A DNA stretch of 64,000 nucleotides from Prorocentrum cordatum (GCA_963575745.1 CAUYUJ010003381.1:16001-80000); one strand, 5' to 3'. Counted from the stretch's first letter, positions 50,177 through 62,463 are shown. Notes: a model not told the origin generated them from the sequence alone. Made by a program: numbers and translations.

Positions 50177-51650
50177 CGTCCGTTACGGGGGCCCCGCCCC
50201 CCTCCCGTAACGGAAACGAACGTACGGAGAGGGGCTCCCGAGTCTTGGCTCACCCGCAATTTTTGGCGCCGTGTTCATGGGCATTGTGTGGTGCTGACAG
50301 GCACCACCGAGCCTCCAGACGTCTCCATAGGCGGCCGTCGTCGTCGTCGTCCTCGTCCTCGTCCTCGTCTTCGTACTTGTCGTCCTCGTCACCCTCGTCG
50401 TCTTTGTTGTTGTCGCCGTCTTTGTCGCCGTCGTTGTCGCCGTCGTCGTCGTCGTGCCGGTCGTCGTGGTCGTCGTCGTCGTCGTCGTTGTCGTCGTCGT
50501 CATTGTCGTCCTCAGCATCGTCCCCGTCCTCGCCCTCGTCCTTGTCGTCGTCATCGTGCTGGTCGTCCTTGGTCGTCGTTTCGTCGTCGTTTCCGAGGAC
50601 CTCGAAAGGCCTCCAGAATCTTCCAGAGGCCTGCGGGAACCTCCTGAGGCCTCCAGAGACTTCTGGAGACCGTCAGAGGCGGCCGTCGTCGTCGGCGTCG
50701 TCCTCGTCTTCGTCGTCGTCGTCGTCTTCATCGCTGTCGTCGTCGTCGTCGTCGTCGTCGTAATCGTTTGTCGTCCTCGTCCTCGACCTTGACCTCGTCG
50801 TCGTCGTTTACGAGGTCCTCCAAGGGCCTCCAGACGCCTCCAGAGGCCTCCTGGAACCTCCTGAGGCCTGCGGAGACCTCTGGAGACCCTCAGAGGCGGC
50901 CGTCGTCGTCCTCGTCGGCGTCGTCCTCGTCCTCGTCACCGTCGTCGTCGTCCTCATCGCTCTTGCCGTCTTCGTCGTCGCTTGTCGTCCTCGTCGTCGT
51001 CGTCCTTGCTCTCGTCCTCGTCGTTGTCGTCCCCGTCCTCATCCTCGTCCTTGTCGTCGTCCTCGTCGTCGTCCTTGTCGTCGTCGTCGTCCTTGCTCTC
51101 GCCGTCCTCGTCCTCGTCGTCGACGTCGCCGATGAAGTCGTCGTGGTCGTCGTCGTTGTGACCTTCGTCGTCGGCGTCGGCGTCGTCGTCGTAGTCGTCG
51201 TTTTGTTGTCGTCATCATCGTCGTCCTCCTCCCCGTCCTCGTCTTCGTCCCCTTCCCTGCAGTCGTCGCCTACGTCCTCGTGCCTCGTCGTCGTCGTTCG
51301 TCGTCGTCGTCCTCGTCGTCGTCGTTCGTCGTCGTCGTCCTCGTCGTCGTCGCAGAGGTCCTCCAAGGGACCCTAGACGCCTCCAGAGGCGGCCGTCCTC
51401 GTCGTCGTCGTTCCCGCCCTCGTTCTCGTCGTCGTCGTCCTCGTCGTCGTCGTCGTCACCCTCGTCGTCGTCGCAATTCTCATCGTCATCGTCGTCGTCC
51501 ATGCCCCCGTCCTCGTTCTTGTCCCGCTGGTCTCCAAAGACCTCCTAAGGCCTCCGGAAACCTCCGGAAACCTACTGGGGCGCTCGTCGTCCTCATCCTC
51601 GTCGTCGTCCTTGTCCTCGTCGTAGTTGTCGTCGTCTTCCTCGTCGTTGT

Positions 51651-51682
<32 letters not shown>

Positions 51683-51693
51683 TCGTTGTTATT

Positions 51694-51747
<54 letters not shown>

Positions 51748-51868
51748 TATTGTCGTCGCCGTCGTCGTCGTCGTCGTCTGGCGCCTGCCTCCCCGTCCGC
51801 GGGGCCCAAGGACGCCACCGTTACCTCCCCTCCACAGAGGGCTAACCCACCCACCCCCCGTAACGGAT
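50177..51868. repeat. Composite array: (GTC)n blocks with repeated GC-rich spacers
   Basis: GTC/CTC trinucleotide blocks alternate with a spacer. The spacer has the form GAGGTCCTC..GGCCTCCAGA..GGAACCTCCTGAGGCCT and ends CAGAGGCGGCCGTCGTCGTC. Copies are near 50310, 50595, 50810, 51355 and 51530. The array is bracketed by two CCGTTAC...GTAACGG palindromic words (50177-50213 and 51820-51868). The ORFs are Ser/Thr/Val/Arg repeats. Confidence 0.8.
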
Positions 51869-51934
51869 GCCACGGGGGGAAAAACCAGGACACTGCAAGC
51901 AAGGACCTCGCCATAACTATCCAGCGGGGAATCA

Positions 51935-52080
51935 TACAGTGCCGTTTTTTGTATATGCTCCGCGTGCGGATCATGTATAAAAAATGCCGGGATTTAGTAT
52001 TAAAAGCAACGATGAGTTCATGCATAAATTCATTCATAAATTAATCATTTATTCAAAATCCTATATTAAAAAAACTTCTG
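51935..52080. repeat. Hairpin and AT-rich tail
   Basis: GCCGTTTTTTGTATATGCTCCGC pairs with GCGGATCATGTATAAAAAATGCC with a few mismatches (51942-51990). It is followed by CATAAATTCATTCATAAATTAATC-like AT-rich repeats, quite unlike the GC-rich neighbours. Confidence 0.75.
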
Positions 52081-53152
52081 TGTGAAAAACTGCCCTTTAA
52101 TGGGGAATGCCTCGACCTACGCCTCGACGTCCCTTTGGGCTTGTCACTGTCCTGGTCGATTAGCAGTCCCCGTGTCTGGGGCCCTGCGGCTCCAGCCGCG
52201 ATCCCGACGCCCTCGGCCTCCGTCATGCATCGCTCTCGTCGTTATAGTCGTCGTCGTCGTCGTCGTTGTCCTCGCTCTCATCGCCGCTCGATGTCTTCGT
52301 CGTCTTCCTCTTCATCGTCCCTTGTCCTCGTCGCTGCCGCCGTCGTCGTCGCCGTCGCCGTCCGTCGCCGCGCACTCGTCGCCGCGCGCTCGTCGTCGCG
52401 CCGGCCTTCCTGCTCGCGGCCCTCCTCGCAGCCACCCGCGCTCTCGCCCCTCCGCCCTCGCCCCCCAGACGTCCGGCGGCTCCAATTTTCTTGATGCGCG
52501 GGCCCCGGGGGCCCGGACCGCTCCCCTGGGCCGGTGTTCGTCCCGAGGCCTGGCGGGGGCCCCCGGAGGCCGAAGAGATGGCCGACCACCGCCCGCTCGA
52601 ATTTTTGTTTGGAGCGTCGGCTCTCTGGGCCCCTCTGGGCCGAGCGCCTCGCCGCCGCGATCGCGACAGCCTCGCGCCCCGCCGCCCCGCCCCCCAGCAG
52701 CTCACCACCCACCAACCCACCCCATCCCAACCCGAAGGCCTCACTTTTGCCCTCCATCTCCAGTGGGCGGGGGGTCCGGGAGCACCGAAAAACTCACACG
52801 TGGAGCCCATACCCCCCCCAACCCGAAATTCGGGTCTTCGGGTTGGGTTGGGGTGGTCAGCAGCGGCTCCCGCCGCGGGGGCCCGCTGCCGGCGGCGGCC
52901 CTACAGCGCAGCGCCGCCGCGCGGAGCCCATGCGCCCCCCGCTGGGCGCCCCCCGCGCGGGGGGCGGGCCGGGCGCCTGGGCTCCGGCGCTGCGCGGCGG
53001 GCGGGTGCGCTGCGCGCCAGCCGCGCCGCCCGCGGCCGGCGCGGGCGCCGCGCTGCCGGCGCCGCCGCCGGGCACTGCCGCCGCTGGCCGCCGCCTCGTG
53101 GCCGTGCTCGTCGTCGTCCTCTCTCAGGCAGTGGCGAAGCGTCCTGGCTCGC
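52081..53152. other. Extremely GC-rich region, no defensible gene
   Basis: Open in nearly every frame with Arg/Pro/Ala-rich translations. It contains GTC words (52235-52350) and a CCCAACCCGAA...TTCGGGTTGGG hairpin (52815-52850). Confidence 0.4.
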
Positions 53153-53328
53153 CTATAGCCCCACCGAGCAATGTTCTGAGAACTGCTTGTGGTTTCCACG
53201 ACGTGTTCTTAGAACATTTCTGGCGGAGTCTGTCTTGTTTTATCACATCGGATTTATGTTCTAAGAATATTGTTTTTGTTATTAGAACATTTTTGGGGTT
53301 CGAAGAACATTTCGTGGTAGGACTATAG
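53153..53328. repeat. 176-bp MITE-like element with 25-bp terminal inverted repeats
   Basis: CTATAGCCCCACCGAGCAATGTTCT pairs with AGAACATTTCGTGGTAGGACTATAG. The interior has several further ATGTTCTNAGAACAT palindromic words. It sits between two copies of CTCGTCGTCGTCCTCTCTC (53107 and 53361). Confidence 0.85.
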
Positions 53329-53393
53329 GAATGCCGGGACTGTCGGTCCCTGCTCAATTCTCGTCGTCGTCCTCTCTCCATCCTCGGCGCGAA

Positions 53394-53584
53394 CGAAATG
53401 GGTACGGAAAGAATGGGTACAATGCCCAACAGCAGTTCCTGTTCATGCTGAACAGGACTCGCCGTCCGCGCTGCCGCGGCTGCGTCCGTTTGAGACAGAA
53501 GGCCGCCTGCCCAACAGCGGGCGCTGTTGGTTTGGAACAACATTTGTTGTTGGGCATTGGGCAATTTTTTCCGCACCCATTTCG
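53394..53584. repeat. 191-bp MITE-like element with 45-50-bp terminal inverted repeats
   Basis: CGAAATGGGTACGGAAAGAA..TGCCCAACAGCAG pairs with TTGTTGTTGGGCATTGGGCAATTTTTTCCGCACCCATTTCG. The centre is GC-rich with CTGCCGCGGCTG and GCCTGCCCAACAGCGGGCGC. Confidence 0.85.
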
Positions 53585-53849
53585 GGCGTCCAAACATCCC
53601 CTCCCTCGCCACGGCTCCTTCTCCAGCGTTTTCCGCAGCTCCCCTCTCTAATTCTTTCTCTCGTGCTTCACTCGTCGTGGTCGCCCTCCCCCTTCTGATA
53701 TCTTGCTCGTCGTCGCCCTGATCCTCCGCCTCCGCGCCCACCTCCCCGTTCCCTCTCCTTCTCCGCGTCTCCACCCTCATCCCTCCCTCCTGTCCTCGTC
53801 CCCTCGCCCGCCTCGTCCCCTTGCCCGTCTCGTCCCCTCGCCTGCGGCC

Positions 53850-54074
53850 CCGATGAGCTTGTGGACGCCACGAGCTGCCTCAGCGTCGCCCCAAAACCGC
53901 ACACGGAGGCCACGGCGAGGGCCGGGGGCCTCCTGCGGAGGACCCTGCCCGTTCTCGGAGGCCGCGGAGGTGTGTGCTCTGGAGGGGGCCTCAGAGGACC
54001 CCTGGAAGAGCATCGCCGCTGCCTTCGTAAGCAACGAAGGTGCCCCTGACCCTTTGGGAGGGGACCCAAGCTAG
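53850..54074 (+). CDS. Weak C-terminal-like ORF
   Basis: The frame ends CPFSEAAEVCALEGASEDPW..SIAAAFVSNEGAPDPLGG to TAG 54072. It has mixed acidic and hydrophobic residues and G/C-ending codons, unlike the Pro/Ser-rich part upstream. There is no start and no family. Confidence 0.2.
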   Translation, partial: PMSLWTPRAASASPQNRTRRPRRGPGASCGGPCPFSEAAEVCALEGASEDPWKSIAAAFVSNEGAPDPLGGDPS

Positions 54075-54249
54075 CAGGAGGGCTAGCAGCAGCAGGGACA
54101 TGAGGGGCCTTTTTTTTCTGCGGACGTGTCAGGCCAAACCGCCCAAGTGCATCATCCCTGATGCGCAAAGGGGTACCTGAGAGAGGCCATTTTCTTCACT
54201 GTGTTGTTGGGGCTCGGGGCTCTACTACTAATAAGCAGAACAATAAGAA

Positions 54250-54335
54250 GAGGAGGAGGAGGAGGAGGAGGAGGAGGAGAAGGAGGAGGAGGAGGAGGAG
54301 GGGAGGGAAGGAGGGAGGAGGGAGGAGGGATCGGG
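54250..54335. repeat. (GGA)n tract
   Basis: GGA units then GGAGGGAGGAGG variants. It is flanked by two GGGGCTCGGGGCTCT(A/T)(C/G)TA copies (54209 and 54364). Confidence 0.9.
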
Positions 54336-54548
54336 AGGAGGAGCTCTGGGCTCTTGTGTTATTGGGGCTCGGGGCTCTTGTAGCCTCGATGACTTTGGGC
54401 GCGCCACGGGTCCTTCCCCCCCCTCTCGGCGCTGCGCGCGGCCGCCCCCGCAGGTCGGCACGTCGGCTCTGCCGAGGCGGGGGGCCTCGCGGTGGGGGGG
54501 GGGCACTCCGGGAGGCCTCGCGGAGGCTGGAAGCTCGGGCGTTGCGAC

Positions 54549-54608
54549 ATGGGGGGGGGCGATAAATGGGGGGGGGGGTCACCGCCCCCCCCATTTATCG
54601 CCCCCCAT
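54549..54608. repeat. 60-bp palindrome with GATAAATGGGG arms
   Basis: GGGGGGCGATAAATGGGGGG and its complement CCCCCCATTTATCGCCCCCC are separated by GTCACC. It is a perfect long hairpin apart from G-run lengths. Confidence 0.9.
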
Positions 54609-54919
54609 TCGGATTCGACGCGCATCGGCGCGGGATGCTCGAATCCAGGCGGTTCTCAGAAGGTAGTTTCACATCTAGTCGGGCGTGCGCCTTCGTCCAT
54701 CGGTGCGGAATCCTTCGTGCCTTGCCGCACGGGTATAGCCCCCTTGAGGGGAAGCGGATTTGCCCGTGGACGGGCTCTCTTTGGTGGGAAAAACATAAAA
54801 ATGGGGAGGGGTCAAGGAAGATGCACCTCCTGTGCCCCCAAAGGGGAACGAAAGCTTTCCGCTTCTTCGCCCCCCATGTCTCGCCCGCCCATGGGACGCC
54901 CAAGGCAGCTCAAGGAGGG

Positions 54920-55040
54920 GCCGGAGATCAGAAGACCGAGAGCCCACGAGTCCGGAGGGTTCCAAGAGCCATAGATCAAAGGACCAAGAGATCAGAGGAC
55001 CAAGAGATCAGAAGACCGAGAGCTAGAGATCAGAGGTCCA
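54920..55040. repeat. Minisatellite of AGGACCAAGAGATCAG-like units
   Basis: About six units: AGATCAGAAGACCGAGAGC, AGATCAAAGGACCAAG, AGATCAGAGGACCAAG and AGATCAGAAGACCGAGAGC. Confidence 0.85.
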
Positions 55041-55420
55041 AGATGTCCAAGCTGTCCAAGGGTTCAAGCTCTTCCTTCCAGCATTTCCCACTTTTCCGCA
55101 CTGGCTGCAGATACCCTGGAAAACCTGGAACGTATACGGTCAAGCATATGATTAAGACACCTCCAGTCGAAAAGCAGGGCCAGTGTTTCTTGACCAAATT
55201 GCCAGGAGACTGGCCCAGTTACTTGAGCGCGCTCGCGCCTCCAGCGTCAAGAACAGAAGTTGGCCCAGGCTTGTTCGAAGAATCTCTGGGGAAGCTGACA
55301 CATATTTCTTAATGACGAGTATTCGGATCAGATTTCAGATGTATGTCCCCGAGCCAGTCTTATCATGACACCACGATTTAAATTGAACATAGAACGAAAA
55401 CAAACACTGTTCAGGTCTAA

Positions 55421-55490
55421 GTCGGGCTTGTCCCTCTACAAGAGGAGCGTTCAAACACTATCGAACAATAAGTCTGGGGACGATTTCTTT
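55421..55490. repeat. Partial copy of the 45-kb TIR element
   Basis: GTCGGGCTTGTCCCTCTACA starts it, and AGTCTGGGGACGATTT recurs at a similar spacing. The right terminal repeat is missing. Confidence 0.65.
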
Positions 55491-55549
55491 TCCCGGCATG
55501 TTTGCGCATTGCTTGAATCTTGCTCCCGCTCCCGCCCCCGCTCCTGCTC

Positions 55550-55863
55550 CCGCTCCTCCTCCTCCTCCTCCGCTGGGGCCTCCTCCTCCTCCTCCTCCCT
55601 CGTCCCCCTCCTCCTACTCCTCCTCCTCCCCCTCCTCCTCCTCCCTCCTCCCCCTCCTCCTACTCCTCCTCCTCCCCCTCCTCCTCAACCTCCTCCTCCT
55701 CCTCCTCCTCCTCCTCCTCCTTCCTCGTCCCCCCCCTCCTCCCTCGTCCCCCCTTCTTCTCCCCTCCTCCTCCTCCTCCTCCTCCTCCTCCTCCTCCTCC
55801 CCCTCCTCCTCCTCCTCCTCCTCCTCCTCCTCCTCCTCCTCCTCCTCCTCCTCCGCCTCCTCA
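55550..55863. repeat. (CTC)n tract
   Basis: CTC with CCC interruptions. The translations are Ser/Pro/Leu only. Confidence 0.95.
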
Positions 55864-55978
55864 GTCTGGGTCGACCCCCTTGGCCTCGACCCCTCCGTCG
55901 TCGTCGTCGTCGGCGTCGTCGTGGTCGTGGTGCGTGTTGCTCTGCTCGGGATTCTGTTTCCCTTATGCAGTGACCACC
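55864..55978 (+). repeat. Duplicated segment, copy 1
   Basis: GTCTGGGTCGACCCCCTTGG..GTCGTC..GTGGTCGTGGTGCGTGTTG..TCTGTTTCCCTTATGCAGTGACCACC. Pieces recur at 56333-56430 and 56487-56522 in swapped order, separated by a CACCAC/CTC run. Confidence 0.85.
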
Positions 55979-56332
55979 CACTTGTCTTGCCAGGCATTGC
56001 ACGCCGCCTGGCTGTCCGTCCGTCCGTCTGTCTGTCTTCCCGGCTCTCAGAGCCGCGGCGCTTTGAGCTTCTTAGCTCGGAGACGCGTCGGCCACCGCCG
56101 CCCTCTCCCTTGTCGGTGGCCCTGACGAGGTTGGGGGAGAGGGTGCCGAAACGCGCCCAGAGTCCAGCAAGGCATGAGGGTGCAAACCCGACTTGTCTGG
56201 CTGATGCTCTGGGGGGGCCTGTGCTCAGGGGAGGCTGCAGCACCGCTCAACGATGTGCTGTTTAACCGAACCTGCAGGGTGGGCCCTTTCCCAAATCCGT
56301 GCTTCGATGCGGATCGTAAGCGCGCCTCGTCT

Positions 56333-56522
56333 CCGTCGTCGTCGTCGTCGTCGGCGTCGTCGTGGTCGTGGTGCGTGTTGCTCTGCTCGGGATTCTGTTT
56401 CCCTTATGCAGTGACCACCACCACCACCACCACCTCCTCCTCCTCCTCCTCCTCCTCCTCCTCCTCCTCCTCCTCCGCCGCCTCCTCAGTCTGGGTCGAC
56501 CCCCTTGGCCTCGACCCCTCCG
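56333..56522 (+). repeat. Duplicated segment, copy 2 (rearranged)
   Basis: GTCGTC..GCGTGTTGCTCTGCTCGGG..GCAGTGACCACC, then (CAC)n and (CTC)n, then GTCTGGGTCGACCCCCTTGG. This looks like a tandem duplication of the 55.8-56.0 kb block, with its internal microsatellites. Confidence 0.85.
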
Positions 56523-56865
56523 CCCGCCAGGCGCCCCGCCTCCTCTGCCGCGGGGCCCTGGGCCTCGCCGCCTGGCGGGCCGGCGCCCGGCGGCGCCCGC
56601 GGCGCCCGCGCTGCCGCGGCGGCGCGGTCGCGGCGCCGGCGTGGCCCCCCTGGCAGCAGGGCGAGCGGGAGGACGCGCGGGGCCCTCCCAGACTCAGGAG
56701 GGAAAAAAACACACTGGCACAATTATTCGTCGACTCCCAGAAAATATGGGAAAATATGGGAAGTGGGGGGGGAAGACAAAAACCGAGAAAAGATATGAAA
56801 ATATGGGGCATCTTTTTATTTGTGTGTATTTATTTGTGTGTCCCAGGGCCCCTTCGGCATCGGGC

Positions 56866-57185
56866 GTCTCGAAAAAAGTCGAGGCGGATTTTTGTCCACA
56901 GTTTTTGGCCCCTCGGGGCCCTGGCCGAGCCTCGGGACAGTCCACAAAACAGCTCGGGGTGAAGTACTCTGGTCCCGGGGAAGTGATCGGGAGGTCCGAG
57001 GCCCGTGTCTCGAAGAGTTCGAGACGTCGGATGTCTGGGCTGAGATCCTGGCGTCTGTTTTTTTTTGAGCCAGGCGTTTTGTCTCGGTTTCCTTGTTCCC
57101 GCCCCGGGGCCCTCTTGGATCGAGATCCGGCTCGGAAGATGACGCAGAAAGATGGGGTTCAGGGTTCCAGGCGTGATTTTCGGTT
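56866..57185. repeat. Divergent copy of the 63-kb TIR element family
   Basis: Shares CCTCGGGGCCCTGGCCGAG..GTCCACAAAACAGCTCGG..GGTCCCGGGGAAGTGATCGGGA with the left arm of 63018-63464, in the same order. The part from GGGGCCCTCTTGGATCGAG to GGCGTGATTTTC (57100-57183) recurs at 57515-57592 as a direct repeat of about 80 bp. Confidence 0.6.
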
Positions 57186-58120
57186 ACGGTTGCGACTACG
57201 ACGACGACTATGACGACGATGACGCCGACGACGACGACAACGACGACGACTACGACGAGTACGACAACGACAACCAGGACGCGCGGGGCCCTGAGATCCT
57301 GACTACAACAATTCTGAGCACGGACGTTGCCCCCCGCGGGGCTGGCGCTCACAGGTAGAGAGGCACCCCACCCCATATCGGGTTCGAGTAGACGGGGGCG
57401 GGTGACTGCGCCGCATCGGCAATGAAGCGCCAATGCATCGCCGATGCATCAGCAATGCATTGCCGACGTCGTCGACGCATCGGCGCCCTCGGCGTTTTTT
57501 TGTTTTTGCTGGGGGACCCGGGGCCCTCACAGATCTATCTGGCTCGAAAAATGATGCAGAAAGATGTGGTCTAGGGCTCCATGCGTGATTTTTTGTAGGA
57601 TGTTGCAATTTGTTCGTGACGTCGGATCTCAGGGGGGTCGGGGCCTGTGCGGGCAAGATTGTAAAGGCCCTATCGCAGGTGCCGCCGACCCCCATGATGA
57701 ATGTGACAGGTGGAGATTGTCGGGAAGGTCGGGACCAGACGCCGCGAATTATTCCCTTGAAGCACCACGCGGTTCCCAAGTCGGGGTTTACGCGGATAAG
57801 GTGTATGTGCATACCTTCTGCGTCTTGGTTTTTCTGAGAGGGGGCGCCAAAAGGCCGAGGCGCAGTAGATATGGGTAAACATCTAGCCACTAGGGGCCAT
57901 ATTATTATCCGTATTCACTCAGCCTCGGGTGTCTGGGGAGGGACGCCCGAAATCCCAGTATGCGGTAGATATGTATAACCTCAGCGGTCCTTTACCTCCA
58001 ACAGTGGGCAAATCATTATTGGTCTTGGGGGCTACTCGAGGAACAATTCTCGACACATGATTATTCCGCCGCCATCGTCGCCCTCGCCGTCGCCGCCGTC
58101 CCCGCCGTCATTGTAGTATT
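57186..58120. other. Mixed repeat remnants, no gene
   Basis: GAC units (57190-57270), GCATCGGCGATGCATC words (57410-57480), the second 80-bp repeat (57515-57592), and two related GTAGATATG(G/T)(G/T)TAA segments (57865 and 57966). Confidence 0.4.
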
Positions 58121-58124
58121 ATGG

Positions 58125-58270
58125 TGATGAGGTTTACGACTCTTCTATTTCTTCTCCTTCTACAACAACGACTATGGCTACTACTAGTACTACTACCACT
58201 GCTACGACCACGGCAATTCGTATTACTAGAATTACTACGGCTACTATTACTCACACGGCTCCTGGTACTA

Positions 58271-58316
<46 letters not shown>

Positions 58317-58336
58317 GACTACTACTACTACTACTA

Positions 58337-58378
<42 letters not shown>

Positions 58379-58477
58379 TTCCTGCGACCAGTACTACAAC
58401 TAGAAGTACAACACCTACTACTCTTATTATTACTACTACTACTACTATTACTACTACGACTACTTTTACTCCTAATG

Positions 58478-58516
<39 letters not shown>

Positions 58517-58617
58517 GGGTTACTACAACTGCTTCTACGACTACTACTCTTACTAGTACTTCTGCTATCACTTGTACTACTCTACTACTAGTACTAGTAC
58601 TATTACTGCTACTACTC

Positions 58618-58653
<36 letters not shown>

Positions 58654-58673
58654 TTACTACTACCACTAGTACA

Positions 58674-58722
<49 letters not shown>

Positions 58723-58932
58723 TTACCACTACTACCACTACTACCACCACTACTACTACGACTACTACAATCATTGTAATTACCACTACCACCACTTCTA
58801 CTACCACCTACGACTACTACTACTACTACTACTACTACTAGTAGTGCAAATACAGCTATTACTAATCGTACTCTGACTTTTACTACGATTCCTATTACTA
58901 TTACTCTTATGATTCCGACGACGACTACGACA

Positions 58933-58968
<36 letters not shown>

Positions 58969-59345
58969 GCGACTATTACTATGCCTATTCCTAGTATTTC
59001 TATTGTCCACGACTACTACTGGTACAGTACTACGACCACTACCACGACTACGGCTACTATTATTCTTACTCCTACTACTAATACCATTAGTAATACTACC
59101 ACTACTTCCACGACTACCGTTATTACTACTACTACCACCCCCACTATCATTATTACTACTACTACTACTACTACGACTACGACTATTACTACTATTTCGA
59201 TTATGGTTACTACTACTACGGCGCCGACGACGACGACTACGACTACGACTACTACTACGTCGCGATTACGACTGTTTCTATCATTGCGACTACTACTACT
59301 ACTACTATTACTACTACTACTACGAATAATAACGTTAATAATGAT
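58125..59345. repeat. 1.2-kb (ACT)n-derived array
   Basis: Long ACT runs with ACC, ACG, ATT and GCT variants on the plus strand. The ORFs are poly-Thr, poly-Leu or poly-Tyr. Confidence 0.95.
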
Positions 59346-59429
59346 AATAGGGTCACACCGAACTCATGGCTGGTGAGCATTGCTTATGGGTTTGGTTTCG
59401 ATGTGGGTTTGCGTGGAATCATATTATAA

Positions 59430-60720
59430 TCGGGATAGAATAAGCGGAGCCCGATTGCAATCGGAATTCCATTGTAAGAGGAATCCTCTTGTAATCTGAT
59501 TTCTAATGTAATCGGATTCTTTTTGTAATTGGCATTTTGTTCCAAAAGGAGTCCCATTGGAATCCGATTGGAATCTTATTGCAGTCGGAATCCGAATGGA
59601 CTCCGATTGAAATCTTACTGCAAACGGAATCATATTGGAATTTTCTTGTAATGGATTTGTTTTGAATCTAAGCTGGATCCCATTGCCATCGGGATCCTAT
59701 GAGAGTCCAATTTGAGTTTCATACTTGACGATCCGATCGGAGTCACGGTGGAGTCTTATAGTAATCGGCAGCGTCGTGGGATCCTTGTGCAACCAGAGTC
59801 CTATTGGAACCCAAGGGGGATCCGAGTGCAACCGGAATCTTATTGGGAACCAACCGGAGCCTAATTATATCGGGAATTGTATGGAATCTTTTTTGGATCG
59901 TATTATCATGGAGTAGATTGGAATTGCATTGTAACCGGAATCGTATTGGGATATCAGTGTCGTTGGATTCCTATTTGGATCCACTTGGAATTTCATATCA
60001 TTCGGAATCCTATTGGAAACCTAATGTATTCGGAATCCGATTGGGATCCTAGTGGGCTCAAAAATTGGAATCCCAATGGCATCCAATGTGATCCCATGAA
60101 ATTCCACAGGGATCTTAAAGAAGTCCATAGGGATCCTATCGGATTGTATAGAAGTCGGATTAGATTACCTAGGGGCCCTATAAGATTCCATTTTGATACT
60201 CTTAGGATTCTCTTGGGATCTTGCGAGATTCCATGAAGATGTCGTACGATTCCATCACGATCTGATCGATCCCATCAGGATCCTGTGGGGTTCCATAGGG
60301 GTCCTCTTCGGATTCCATGGGGGTCCTCTACATTACCATAAGGATTCTTTGTGGGTTTCCATAGGGACCCTATGGGATTCCATTAGGGTCCTTAGGATCC
60401 CATCGAGATCGGCTTGGATCTCACATGGATGTCATAGGATACCGTGAGGATCCTATACGGATCCTATAGGGATCCCAGAGGATGCCACAGGGACCCTATG
60501 ACATCCCAGGAGGATCTCATAAGGTTCGATAAACATCCGGTACACCATGGGGACCCTATAGGATGCCATCAGGGTCCCAAGAGGATTCCATAGGGATGCT
60601 ATCGGATTCCATCGGCATCCTAAAGTATCACATAGGGACCGTACGGGATTCTATAGGGATCCTATAGGTTTCCATGGGTATCCTACAAGATCCGATGGGA
60701 ACCCAGAGGGCGTCTGAGGG
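59430..60720. repeat. 1.3-kb minisatellite of GGAATCCTATTGG / GGATCCTATAGG units
   Basis: Degenerate 12-17-bp units. In the left half they are TTGGAATCC/CGGAATC(C/T)TATTG; from about 60100 they shift to CATAGGGATCCTATAGGATTC. This gradual change looks like concerted but drifting amplification. Confidence 0.85.
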
Positions 60721-60964
60721 ACCCAACGCCTGTCCCGAGGGCCAAGATGGCGAGCCCGGAGGATCAACGTAGGAATTGTGCGAAAACCTTAGGGAACAGA
60801 AAGAACAAAGGCGCCAGCCATAGGACAGGTGTGAAATATGCTTAGTGTGTGTGTGTCACTGTTCTATATACTGTATTGAGTCCCTACAAAAACCGGACAT
60901 ATGACTTGGAAAGTTCCTGCCCATGCAGAACGTGTGACCTTACTTTTTTTTTGTTTTTTCCACC

Positions 60965-61800
<836 letters not shown>

Positions 61801-62463
61801 TTACCACTCCTGCTATTATTACGACTACAAAGGAACAGCAACAACAAACACAACAAACAACAACAAACACGGCTGGTAGGCAAAGGTACGGACTCGTATT
61901 ACAAGTTTTGTACCAACAGGCACATGTTGTTTATTTCGTGTAGGGTAGCCCTGGGATAGGGACAATGACCAACAGCGTCGTGTCTAGACCAACAAGCATA
62001 CATACATAATCATCAAAATCCGAAGTCAGTCGATTTGTCTGCGTATGCTGCGTCAGCGCTGTCCAAGGGGTCCGAAATACACCCCGTCTACTTATGCTGT
62101 TCCCGCCTTTCTCGCCCTATTCCCTTTTCCGCGTGGATTATGAATATTTTGTTTGTCATGCCCTCATCTCCTCTTCATCATCCCACGTATCCCGTGTCAT
62201 CGCATTGCCCTTAAATGATTGTTGTAACAACTATTTGCCCGACGTGCCTTGCACATCCTACTTATCTTGCAAATGCTTCTCGCCATCCTGCCAGTGCCAT
62301 TACTTCTCGCACCGTTTCAGCATAATCCTCATCCGTGTTCTCCGCCTGCTCCTCACCCCCTTCATGCGGAATGTTTTCCCATTCCGAAATATGGTTCAAG
62401 ACAACCCGGTGCAAGCCCCGCTGATACCACTGCCAGCCTGCGCGGCTGTTCAAAATGCCAATC

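Noticed and set aside
50177-51868. CRISPR-like alternation of repeats and spacers
   Set aside because: Here the spacers are conserved and the repeats are trinucleotide runs; no cas genes, and the organism is eukaryotic.
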